This document shows, in pieces, positions 23,113 to 33,832 of a DNA stretch of 64,000 bases. Below the pieces are notes generated by a model. It did not search any database. It worked only from the letters and a program-made list of their open reading frames with translations, and was not told the DNA's origin. The position numbers were made by a program, and so were the translations under genes. How positions within the stretch are numbered: the stretch's first letter is position 1; each line of letters begins with the position of its first letter. Source of the stretch: Anthonomus grandis grandis (lineage: Eukaryota > Arthropoda > Insecta > Coleoptera > Curculionidae); NCBI RefSeq assembly GCF_022605725.1, contig NC_065549.1, positions 15,352,114-15,416,113 of the forward strand. Reading direction: 5' to 3'.

Positions 23113-25625
23113 GCGGTTTCCTATAAGTAACGAACGAAAACACGATCTGTATATTTCAACATAGGTTTTTGTAAAATATATATTCATAAATTAAGATACT
23201 ATAAGACGTCCGATAATATTGGTAGCTGGATTAAATAAGTTAAGTAAGTTGGATAGTACTCGCTCTAGGTATATTATTTAGTTAAACGAGCTACATTAAC
23301 TTAACATTAAAAAATGTATGATAACAGGGGAAGTGTATTTACTTGGTGAGCAAATGGAAAAAATTGAGAATGAAGAGAAATGAAGCACATGTAATGACTA
23401 TTTTATGTTTTGCGTATTACGCATTATTTTTCAATAATTCGAATGTTAAGTGTAATTCCAAGGAATTTTTTCAATGAAATTCGATATTCTTCTATGTTTT
23501 TCCTCAAAAAAAAAGGAAATAAATTAAAACCTTCAAAATTTTTGTATTATTCTTTCACAAAACATTGGAATACACCAAACCAAGGATTCCAGAAAGAAAC
23601 AACAGAAGATCGACAATGCAGTCAAATATCAGCAGCGAACCATAGTCGTCGCACATTATTGGCATTACTGTATTCGCGATCTGACTCGAAAGAATTTTGC
23701 ATGTCCTGCAAAGGTCCCATGCCGAAAAAATTAACCAAAAACGACGATGCGACCGAGCAGTCCACTTGAAATGTGTGGGTATCGGCCGTCGGTTATTTAT
23801 ACTTGTGTTCATTGCGAATCTGAATGAACATGCCATTTTTTCACATTTATTTAAACTTCTGTAACTATAATAATAATCTTATAATAACTAAGAATTAGAT
23901 AATAATAAAAAAAGATTATTTTCTCCGATTCGAATAAAAAAATGTCATCAAAAAATAGAATTTTCTGCGATTTTTAATCGTGCTTCACAGCTCCTCACAA
24001 TTTTTGGAGTAAACGAACTTTTTGGCAAAACTCTCATAAATCAATAATGATTTTAAATTTTAAGCAGATCGTTCAACTAGGAAGTGTACCTTGAACTGCT
24101 TTAGAGACTCAATTAAAAAAAATTGAAATTAATTTTGACCTCAAAACAAAGCCTGGTTCAAAACTCCCCACTCTCCCCTATTATTTATTAATAAACTTAT
24201 CGCATACAAATATTATCGTTGTTAAGAATTTAACAAGAAATTGGGTGATTTTTGTTTTATTTTTTATTTGGGATTAGGAATTTGTGATTTTAAACTAGTG
24301 CAGAAACTATTGGTATTTTGTGTTCTAAATTGTTCAGTCTCTGTTGCACACTGCCATTAAATATGTTAGATGTCAATTTATTAGGTCAAGGCATCACTGT
24401 TTTTCCTCTGGTTTTAAGCAAAACATTGTGAATCTATTAAGAATAGACAGCAAAAAACTGGCTGATTACAAACCCCTATTCAATTAGCCTCAAAGCACAA
24501 TCTTAAACTTAATCCTGTTTAATCAAATATTATAATTTTTAGCCCTAAAAGGTTTTCTTAAAGTTAATTTGAATATTGTATTGGATAACATTATTCCTCC
24601 TAAGGTGGATTGTACCATTGATCAAATATTCAATCAACGATTGCACTATGAATTTAGGTGTGATTTTGGAGATTTCGCGAATATCTTTAGTTCTTGATTC
24701 AAAAGTCGTTTTTAACATTAAAAGTTGTGCATAAAAATCACCATATTTTAAATTTTCATTTACGAAAAATGCTGTGCGAATCCTTAGTTCAGCTACTGTG
24801 ATTATTTTAATCTATGGTTCTATTTTATCTAGGTCCATGTTTGGATTTGATTGAAATAAATCGTATTCAGAAAGTACAAAATACTTACGTCTTATATTTG
24901 GGTTACGAAAGTATAACAATATTTCTTACACATTTAGGAAGTTGAACTGGTTGAGGATGGTGAAACGTGGATATTGGGGTATTTTCTATTTAAAGTTTTA
25001 CGAAATTCCTTCTTTCCATTGAGTTTTAAAATAAATTTTTTACTTGTGTAAACATTAATTCTCTTTGTTCTTCAGACAGGATAACAATTCTTCAACATTG
25101 ATCGCAATATTCCAAAGATCATTTACTTATACCAGCGCAAATAGCAACAGTTGAAAGAGAAATAATTTTAAAAGAAAATGCATATGGACCTTAGTAGTAT
25201 ACATTTTATTCACATGTATTTTTTTAACCTGTTGTGGTGTGGGTAATGTTGGTCTCTAAAGCTAGATGAACGAAAGCCTGGTTCTTCAGAACTTGTGTAA
25301 TTGTAATGTAAGGGATTTATTAATGTTATTATTACAACTATAAATAAAATTGTTAGTGTTAATAAAATAAAGTGGGAACATGTACTTAAACCTTATGGAA
25401 TTTTTATAAGTATGACAACATTGCAAGATAAGTATTTCAATGGGAAGTTTTTTTTTGTTACCATCGAAGAAAATATTTAATTGTGTCCTTATAACTTTTT
25501 CCACTCAAAAAACAACATTAAAAGAAAATAAAAATAATATTAAACGTGTTTTCTCTTATTTTTTATGCAGTGCCGTTACATGTAATTGCTTCTACGGTTT
25601 GTAAATACAAATATGTATTCTAGTG

Positions 25626-25735
25626 TTATAAAGAAATCCTCACCCAAGGAATATCTTGCAGCTCATGTGCAAAATCGTATTCCTCACCCATGATGGACCG
25701 TTTTAAAATACTAACTACCGCTTAGATATTAATAA
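25626..25735 (+). repeat. Dispersed repeat, copy B
   Basis: Longer partner of the 20228-20320 repeat, ending in an A-rich run. A short related phrase (CATGAACCGTTT) also occurs near 14254. It could be a SINE or MITE fragment; no tRNA-like boxes are evident. Confidence 0.5.
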
Positions 25736-25879
25736 AAAAAAAATAAGCGCACTTAACAAAATCACACTATATTGATATCACAGCACAGCAAAATATTTTT
25801 TTTTCCAAATTGTTGTCCATATGCCTAAAACATTTTCTATGCGTAAATTTATTTTCGTAATAATTAAAAAAAAAAAAAC

Positions 25880-26020
25880 AAAATCGACCGGCGAACGCGA
25901 ATTAATTTTGACGCTCCGACCGGCGTTTATCGCCAAACTGACGACGGTATAACGAGCGCGTCGAATACGCGCCTCCCGATCGATATATGCGGTCCCCCCA
26001 TCAATGCGCGAACAGTTTTG
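25880..26020 (-). promoter_or_regulatory. CpG-rich segment with initiator-like motif
   Basis: About 130 bp with dense CpGs (on the minus strand GGAGGCGCGTATTCGACGCG, then CGCCGGTCGGAGCG) lie in the AT-rich intron. On the minus strand, the direction of shot, GTCAGTTTGG at about 25946 matches the TCAGTT initiator. TCGATCG upstream resembles a pause-button/GAF-type motif. No convincing DPE sits at +28. It may be an alternative promoter, an intronic enhancer or a piece of a mobile element. Confidence 0.35.
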
Positions 26021-26410
26021 AGTGAGTTTGTACCAGTTTTTTTTTATAAAAAAAAACACGCTTATATGCTAATATAACCGCTTTATCACTTATTAACGTG
26101 ACTATTTTTAGAAGTGATGCATGAATGCATAAGATTTATTATCCAAAACATTTACACAAACAACAAATTAACATGAGAGTCTGTCAATTCAAGCGTTCCA
26201 GAACAATACTGGTAATCTTTATAAGTATTTTAACTTCGAGCACCTATTCTTTAGGGCTGGATAATAAATCTATTTTGGAATATGATTTTCTATAGTAAAA
26301 TAGGTTTTGGAGCTTAGGAGCTAGTTTTTCTAAATAAGTCTTTTAAATACGAACAATGAATTCTTTCTGGCAAATGAACTTTTTTAAAATACAAAGTGGT
26401 GCCTTTTTAA

Positions 26411-26450
26411 TATACAGGGTGTCAATTTGAACAAGTACCACCCTGTATAT
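26411..26450. repeat. Mariner-type terminal repeats back to back
   Basis: TATACAGGGTG and its inverse CACCCTGTATA face each other across about 18 bases. The same TACAGGGTGTC start occurs in the intact mariner at 31687. This looks like a collapsed or solo mariner end pair. Confidence 0.6.
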
Positions 26451-26650
26451 TCCTGCCCCTATATAAAATTTAAAAATTTCCAAAAACACGTCAAATTTAT
26501 TTTTGAATGGGACATTAGGGTGAGTCCTCCTGGAGAGGGCGGACATAATCTGTAAAATCTTAAATGGAAAGAAGGGTCTAGTGATACCTTATTTTAAAGG
26601 TCTTACACATTAATAAAGTGTGTGATTTTTGTAAAATCTAAATTAGTAAA

Positions 26651-27440
26651 ATGCCTTTTACGCATATTGAAAAATGTGATATGTTAGAGTATCGCCAGAG
26701 ATTCCAGACTTACAAGACCAACTTGCCAAACCGAAGATACTTTTTAATTCCCCTTTCACAGAAAATTTAGAAGTAAAAAACGTATTTTAAACAATTAGAA
26801 GAAGGAACCAATTTTTAGTAAGCGACGACGTTGAATTTTCTATTTTGTCATATTTTGAAGCTCATATAGAAAATTTAACTAGAGTTAGAGACGAAGCTAA
26901 TTTTTGGTTTAGTAAAGGTATGTTTGACCGTAAAAATGTACACTATTGGTCCCAAGAAAATATTTTTCTTACTGATTCGAGAAACCCTCAAAATCAATTT
27001 AGTATAAACGTTTGGTGCGGCTTAATAGGAAGCCAAATAATAGGACCTGTGTTTTATGTTAGCACTTTGACCAGAAGGAGATATGTTAATCTCATAATAT
27101 CTAGAGTGCTGAAAAATTATTTGGATAATTTTAACTTTGAGATGGCAACAAATCTATTTCCAACAGGATGGAGCGCCTCTACTAAATTATGTAAGAATAT
27201 TTCTTAGTAGACTGTTTAACGATTGCGACACGTGGCCCAATTCGTTGGCCACCTAGGTCACCAAACCTAACCCCTCTCGACTTTTGTTTTTGGGGTTACC
27301 TAAAGAATGAAGATGTATAAAAGAAAAACAGAACCGTTAATAAATGGAAGATCAATCTTAAAAGCTACAAGACGCGTGCCTAAGCATGCTCGGAAATGTA
27401 TTGAACAAGACGGCGATCTTTTTCTCATTTATTGTAAAGT
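26651..27440 (+). pseudogene. Decayed mariner transposase
   Basis: ATG at 26651 begins MPFTHIEKCDMLEYRQ, the usual mariner N-terminus. The recognisable catalytic part lies at 26845-27207: DEANFWFSKGMFDRKNVHYW, then NQFSINVWCGLIGSQIIGPV. Stops follow, then a shifted frame with PPRSPNLTPLDFCFWG at about 27247-27300, the third-Asp motif. Most of the segment between the HTH and the first Asp is lost. Multiple stops and shifts mark a dead copy. Its boundaries are not resolved. Confidence 0.8.
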
Positions 27441-30400
27441 AGGTTTACTTTACTTTTAATATCGCTATAACTTTGTTATTTTTAGGTTTAGGCTATTAGT
27501 GTAAATAAACTTTTTTATTAAGAAAATTATTATCTTTTGATTGATATACTGGGGATTCCATTTAACAAAAGTACATTTTTCACATTTTCTCGAAAACGCC
27601 ACGTTCAATTTTTTTCTGCTTTCAACATTTTAATCAACAGGAAAAATCCTACTAGTTTGCTAATTTTACCCTATATTTTAAATATTAACCAATAGTGCCG
27701 ACTTAATCGAAGGTCTGCACATTACAAACATACTTACGCCTTACAGGGATAAGTGTACATATAATTCGACATAACTTTTCATTAAATTCCAAGCAGCTAA
27801 CGAACTTTTTAATATGTTCCAGGGATTTGAAATATTTTTTCAGACTTTTGGCATCATTTTTAATACCGTCCAGGCATTTGATACTAAGCCTGAAAGGATT
27901 TTTTTTCTATCATTTCACAATTTTTTTTTTATCTTACAGCAATCTTTAATAATACTTCATATTTTCCAATGTAGTCTAATGTATCCACGTATTTCCGTGT
28001 AATTTTGTATGCTCTATAGGCTTGTTAGTTAAATATAATTAATTCTTTCATTAGACATCTTTTTGCAAAATTTAAAAATATCATATATTTTAATATAGTT
28101 ACAAAAGAAAGTGCTTTTTATTATTTGTTATAGTTGGTAATGCTAAATCGCCACTTGGAACATATACAATTTTTTTAGATTAATTTTTTCATGTCCATGC
28201 ATTTTTTACACTTTTGTACAACGATTTGAAATAATATTTCTATATAAATTCCAGGATTTTTATGAAATTTTTGTATGCCATTGAGGCATTTGTAACATCA
28301 AGTGTTTCAACTTGTATAGAAAAATCTGCTTTTTATCATTATTAGTCGGCAAATAAGGTCGTATAAAAAGTAGTGCAAATACTTTTTTTTAAATTTAAAC
28401 AATTTTATTATTTTGTTTTAGACTTTTGCAGTAATTTTTTATACCTTCCAAGTATTTGACATCATTATTTTAGTTTATTCCAAGCACTAAACAATAATAG
28501 CACTTAAATAATTTTTCAGTATATCTCAGCCTTTCTGCGTAATTTTGAATATTTTCCACGCATTTCCAATAATTTTTTTTTGTGATCGACAATGTAGTTT
28601 TATGATATTTAGGGATATACATATATATCCATAAGAGATGACGTAAAGCAATAATTTAAATACAAATCTCTCATTTCGTACTGCAACATAAAAACATAAT
28701 GCAACGTTTTGTTAACATACCTACAAATTCTAAATACTCTAAATGATTTTAATGGTTTTATTCATGTAATTTTTATTTTTGTGGTAAAATAATTCGTTGT
28801 AATATCTGTGTTAGTATTGTTTTGTTAATCATCAAACGAATTATTTCCTTTGATGAATTCTCCGATCTTTATAGAAGGTAGGGGATTTTTGTACGAGACA
28901 GAAATGATGATTTGTCATTTAGGTATATATAAGAACTGTTGTAAAAAATGAGACAAATAATACACTAAATATGTATAGTCTCAGAGTAGCCAGAGTTATA
29001 GAAGCATTAAATAAAAAATAATTATGATACTGTACATTTTTTATCCTTAATTTTCCATTATAATTTAGTGCATTTTTAGAATGTTAGCAATATGTTTGAT
29101 TTTGATTATTTTAAATGCCTTTGGTTGAACATGAAATTATTTTTTAGTAGTTTTCCCGTTATCTCATAATATAATAATAATCTTATAGAAGCAATAAAAA
29201 AATTCACTCTGACTTATAAAAAATTACCATACTGCTTAAAAATACATCATTCAATTTAAATGCCTAAACGTACATATTTTACAAGTGAATGCAGGAAAAT
29301 TTGCATTTATACGTAAAGGGAGGTACATTGATGTAGTGCATGTATACCTTATTGTTTAATTTTAGCTCAAGTATCAGAAAGTCCAAAGTTTTACGAACAT
29401 ATTTTCAATCATAAGGTTTAAAAAAAAATAATGACATTTAATCGATATTTTTTATGTCAATAGATAATAGTCTAAGAACTACACAAGTCCTTTTTGGTTG
29501 GATCTGGGGATCTGTTACTATAACAAATTATTTATTTAATTGGTTTGTCATATATTTTTTAATTTTCTTATCAATGGGAAATTACAATGGTAATTCTTCA
29601 AATTCCTTGTAAGGTGCAAACTTAATATTCCAATAATCATACATATATAGGTTCATAGGTTTAAATTAAAAATGCTGGTTGTCCCTTTTGCTCTCTGCAT
29701 TATAGTATAAACTTAAAATGATATTTATATTTATTTTCACAAATCACCTCGTATTATTATCTACATCTTTAATTTTTTAAGAAAAACTTACATAAACTTG
29801 CCAATTCTTTTTCATAATGTCATGTTCTTCAATTAAAATAAAATATTTTTTCATTTTACCCGCAATATTATTGCAATAAACTATTCATGCAAGGTAACAA
29901 TGCCAACGACTAGTTACAGCCATATATAAAACGGTTAAAAAACGGTTATGCAACTGGTTTAAAATCTGACCGACGAATTACCTAATAAAAATTGTTACAA
30001 TAAAGGAGAGTGTAATAGGTATATGACCTGTTATAATATATACTGGTTTAAAAAGAACAGACATGTATAATAGCGGTTCCTTATTCGGAAACTTTTCGGT
30101 GTATGAAATGTTTCATAAAACAAAGCAGATTGTGTCTACAGGTCCAAATTTTATCTTATTAAAAGAGACCATTTTTGGAAAAGTTGGCATTAAATAATAT
30201 TGATTACGTACCTTATGGTGCCATAAGAAAATGCCAATTAAAAGGAAAGTATCCAAGGATTTTAGGGATTAAAGATAATATATGCTTGGCCAAGGCCTTC
30301 ACTCTCTCGGTTGTTTTATTTGGATTTGGAACTGGGAGAAAATTTAGAACAATTAAGTGATAATTTTTTTAGAAGCAATAATGCTTAAAGACGTTTAAAT

Positions 30401-30539
30401 GCACCAATTATTCTTATGATATTCTAATTTTAACCTGATATTTCATACCAGTCATAATGTATTATATAAAATGTATATGTATAGTTCGCCACGTCTGAGG
30501 TTAAGTTTATTAATAACCTTAATTTGATGAACCTTCATA
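27441..30539. other. Intronic sequence, no gene recognised
   Basis: Very AT-rich intron. The segment 27785-28600 contains a recurring degenerate phrase (listed separately). A short ORF at 30175-30360 was examined and not recognised. No RNA gene was seen. Confidence 0.5.
27785..28600 (+). repeat. Degenerate repeated motif region
   Basis: Phrases resembling CTTTTGGCATCATTTTTAAT followed by ACCGTCCAGGCATTTGATA recur with variation near 27785-27830, 27845-27885, 28230-28260, 28425-28465 and 28535-28575. The spacing is irregular, suggesting an old tandem array or minisatellite. Alignment by eye only. Confidence 0.4.
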
Positions 30540-31495
30540 TTTTTTAGTTTTTTTAGTGACATCTATTCAAAAGATGCAAAACTGGTGTATGAGGTTATCA
30601 TATAATACATCTAATACAGAGCATATAACGCCCTATCTAAATGAATTTAAAATTTTAAATATGGCCAACAGACGAAAACAACATTTTTACTGTTTCATAC
30701 ACAGAGTAATAAGTACTGGCAAACCCCCCTACCTTTTAGAAAAATTTAAACCGCTTCCAAGAACTAATTTAGGGCTACAGCGTACCGCCAATGACCAAAG
30801 CTATATTGTACCCCACCATAGAACTTCATGCTATGAAAAAAGTTTTGCATACACTGCTGTTAAAATGTGGAATAGCTTGACAAAAGTCCTTAAGAATTCA
30901 AAATTTTTGTTTTTTAAAAATTCAATAAATAAGATCCTATTGGAAGAACAGACTAGGTTATAAGTTTTAAAAGTCACATAAATAAATTTAAGTACTTAAA
31001 TAAGATCAATATTATAATAATTTTGATGTTGAGATTTTTTATTTGATTTTTTATTTTTTTATTTCGTATTGTTTCTAATATTCTGCCACGCCCTGACTTA
31101 AAAAAAATCCCTAAAATCTAACTGCCATCAAGACTCGTTTTCCTTCTGCGCGCTCCCATTCTCTTCAGAACTCTTGTTTTTAATTTGTCTTTTTGTTTTT
31201 TGTTTTCTTTTGTTTTTTTTTTTTTGGGAATTATTTTATTAAGTAGTTTTTTATTTATTTCTCTTTGCATACTTTATATGTACTATTTTTTTTAATTTAT
31301 TTTTTGTATTTATTATAGTAGCTATTTATTAGGTTGAGGGTCCTTTCGCAGGCGTCCGCTCAGCGGTCACTGTTACCGGTTTTGTAATCGTGAATTGGTC
31401 CTTTTTTGTCAACTGTATATATTATGTGTAACTAAATGATACATGTATTTTTTTACTTTTGGCAAAATAAACAATTTTGAATTTGAATTTGAATT
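30540..31495 (+). mobile_element. 3' end of a non-LTR retrotransposon (Jockey/CR1-like)
   Basis: A 5'-truncated LINE holds the C-terminal end of ORF2 (30556-30963) plus about 500 bp of 3'UTR. It ends in a short GAATTT-type repeat (about 31472-31493). Such 5' truncation with a simple-repeat tail is typical of LINE insertions of the CR1/Jockey group. The clade is inferred from the ORF tail. Confidence 0.75.
30556..30963 (+). pseudogene. C-terminal fragment of LINE ORF2
   Basis: The 135-residue open frame reads IQKMQNWCMRLSYNTSNTEH, then ITPYLNEFKILNMANRRKQH and ...YTAVKMWNSL. This is the conserved tail found after the reverse-transcriptase domain in Jockey/CR1-like LINEs. The RT domain itself is absent. 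No frameshift occurs within the tail, so the insertion is not very old. Confidence 0.8.
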
Positions 31496-31686
31496 GGATA
31501 TTGGCACAAAAATTGAGACTTTTTTTAAATATAATTATTTCTGGCCTTCGAATTTCCTTAGTGTTATTTACTTATTCTTAATTTTTTCCTCAAAAGCTAC
31601 AAATTTGGTTGTTATATATACAAACTTTGCCTCAGTCTACTATCAGAATCTTAAATGTTAACTATATAAAATGTTTATATTTTGTA

Positions 31687-33830
31687 TACAGGGTGTCCCA
31701 AAAATAGACGTCCAAACGAGAGGAGGTGATAGAGGAGATCATTTGCAATCAAAAGAACCCTATATACTATTATCCGATTGTTGATGGTTTAAAAGTTATT
31801 TTCATCTTTCTCATTTTTGTAAACATCGCTTCATGCATCATGCACAAAATTTATTACAAAAATATCATAATTTATTTACTTAGTATTTAGTGCGAGTGTG
31901 ACCCTAAGGGGTGCACCCTTTTATAAATATGATTTGGATGCATAATTGTTTCTTTCACTAGTAAGAAAAAAATAAACTTTTGACATTTTTATTAAACTAA
32001 TCGTTTTTGGACAAAAATCAAAATATTGTAATACTAAATAATCTAATTCTAAATATTGAAAAAAAAGAATTTATTGCTATTAAACATCACAATAAATGTT
32101 CAAAATGCGAACCACCTGCCCTAATACACATTCGGCAACGGCGGATGAAATTGCTTTTTATGCGCCGAAAGGCTCTGTCATTGTTGGTAATAACGTTGGC
32201 CGCTTGTCTTATTTTTCTTCGCAGTTCTACTTCAGTCTGGCTTTCATTGATAAAAACAAATTCTTTGAAATATCCCCATAAAAAAAAGTCTAAGGGGTTC
32301 AGGTCAGGCGAACGCGGAAGCCATTGGATAGTTCCTCCCCTTTCAATCCATCGATTATTAAAAGTAGTATCAAGTTGTTGCTTTACGATTCGGGCAGAGT
32401 GAGTAGGAACTCCGTCGTATTGCAGCCACATGTCTCGCCGTGTTGCTACAGATACGTCTTCAAGTAAATCGTTCAAGTTATGTTGCAAGAAATGTAAATA
32501 ATTTTCGCCGTTAAGTCTTCCTGGTAGCTCGAATGGTCCAATTAATTTGCCTTCAATGATCCCTGCCCATAGATTGACTGAAAACTGATGCTGAAAACGA
32601 TCATTTCTCACTATATTAGGATTAACATAGTCCCAATAATGCAAATTGTGTATATTAAATATCCCTGTTCTTTTAAAACTGCTTTCGTCACTCCACAAAA
32701 TGTTTTTAAAAAAATTAGAGTCTTCTCTATTACGCTGCAGCATTTCCCGACGAAACTGAATCATTTTTTCATAATCAGTGGGCAGAAGTGCTTGAACACG
32801 TTGCACATGATAAGGATATAACAGATTTCTTTGTAAGACTCGATGAACTGTGGATTTGGGAAGTCCCGAACGTCTTGCTATGCGACGAACACTTGTTGTT
32901 GGATTCTCTGTTGCAAATTCCACAATAGCATCTTCATCGTTATCATTTCTAAGACTTCCTACTCTCCGTGGCTGACCAGGAATGATGCCTTCCAAGTAAC
33001 TCTGATGCACATTTATGAAAACTCTATGGTCAGGATAGCGATTTCGACCGGGAAAGCGTCTTTCATATTCTCGGGCAGCAGCTCGAGCATTTCCATCACA
33101 AAGCCCATAAACATAGTGCATTTCTGCATATTCATGGGAACTATAAGCCATTTGTGAAGGTTTACTTGTAATAGTAGCAAAGGAGTTAAAACACGAAAAA
33201 CTCCGAAAATAGAAACAGCTCTCTTCTAAGTATAAGAAATATTACTACTAACTGTTGAAAATATTTAAATTAAATTTAAAAATATGAAAATAATTATATA
33301 CTAATTTGTTGAAAAACCAGAAAGAAACTACGTTCGCGACAGGGAAACGGTATGTTGATCTTAAAAATTATTTTAAAAAGAATGTTTAGTTTTCTTATCA
33401 TAAATATTTGACCGTAAAGAATCTGCATAAATAAAGCAACTTTTTCTGATAGCTGTTTATTTTTGGTCGAACACGTGCTTTGTAGCAGCATCAATTCAAA
33501 CGCAAAAATGTGTATGTAAAACTTAAACACATTGGGAAATTATCATTTTCTAAGTAGTGACAGAAGCAATTGTTTTGCATGCAGTTATTACTTATGAAAA
33601 AGTACACTATTTAAGGCAACATTCATAAGAAATACCACGCAAATACGTGAGTATATTCTTTCTATGAGTTCTTTACAGAATTCATGACACTATTTTTATA
33701 AAAAACAGAAAAACGGTAATAACTTTTAAACCATCAACAATCGAATAATAGTATATGGGGTTTTTTGATTGCTACTGACCTCCCCTATCGCCTCCTTTCG
33801 TTTGGACGTCTACTTTTGGGACACCCTGTA
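31687..33830 (-). mobile_element. Complete mariner-like transposon (DD41D type) with long TIRs
   Basis: The 2144-bp element is bounded by TA duplications (31685-31686 and 33831-33832). Its terminal inverted repeats are unusually long, about 113 bp each (31687-31800 and 33718-33830). They begin TACAGGGTGTCCCAAAA and extend to the shared phrase GATGGTTTAAAAGTTATT with a handful of mismatches. The transposase gene lies on the minus strand and is intact. It is the most recently active-looking DNA transposon in the window. Confidence 0.93.
32087..33151 (-). CDS. Mariner-like transposase, 354 aa, intact
   Basis: ATG at 33151, stop near 32087, no interruption. The order is: N-terminal HTH (residues about 1-60, MAYSSHEYAEMHYVYGLCDG); a second HTH (about 75-115, TTSVRRIARRSGLPKSTVHR); the first catalytic Asp in ILWSDESSF (about 152); the second in MWLQYDGVPTH (about 244); the third in SPDLNPLDFFLWG. 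Counting residues between the YDG Asp and the PLDF Asp gives 41, that is DD41D rather than the DD34D of classic mariners. DD41D is known from the rosa-type branch. A typical mariner transposase is about 340-350 residues, so the length is full. Activity is plausible but not shown. Confidence 0.93.
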   Translation of the reverse strand: MAYSSHEYAEMHYVYGLCDGNARAAAREYERRFPGRNRYPDHRVFINVHQSYLEGIIPGQPRRVGSLRNDNDEDAIVEFATENPTTSVRRIARRSGLPKSTVHRVLQRNLLYPYHVQRVQALLPTDYEKMIQFRREMLQRNREDSNFFKNILWSDESSFKRTGIFNIHNLHYWDYVNPNIVRNDRFQHQFSVNLWAGIIEGKLIGPFELPGRLNGENYLHFLQHNLNDLLEDVSVATRRDMWLQYDGVPTHSARIVKQQLDTTFNNRWIERGGTIQWLPRSPDLNPLDFFLWGYFKEFVFINESQTEVELRRKIRQAANVITNNDRAFRRIKSNFIRRCRMCIRAGGSHFEHLL

Positions 33831-33832
33831 TA

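Larger units (their letters stand above)
23113..26410. other. Intronic sequence, no gene recognised
   Basis: Shot intron. It holds one copy of a short dispersed repeat (about 25626-25735, related to 20230-20320) and the CpG-rich block at 25880-26020. The stretch 23540-23770 has an unusually even base mix and modest ORFs on both strands but no recognisable protein. Confidence 0.5.

Noticed and set aside
23555..23836. Overlapping ORFs on both strands in a less AT-rich patch
   Set aside because: Neither translation shows a domain. Even base composition alone keeps both frames open.
30175..30360. 61-residue ORF that looks somewhat protein-like (GAIRKCQLKGKYPRILGIKD)
   Set aside because: No family recognised, no splice sites or homologous neighbours seen; possibly a processed fragment of some host gene, but unsupported without a search.
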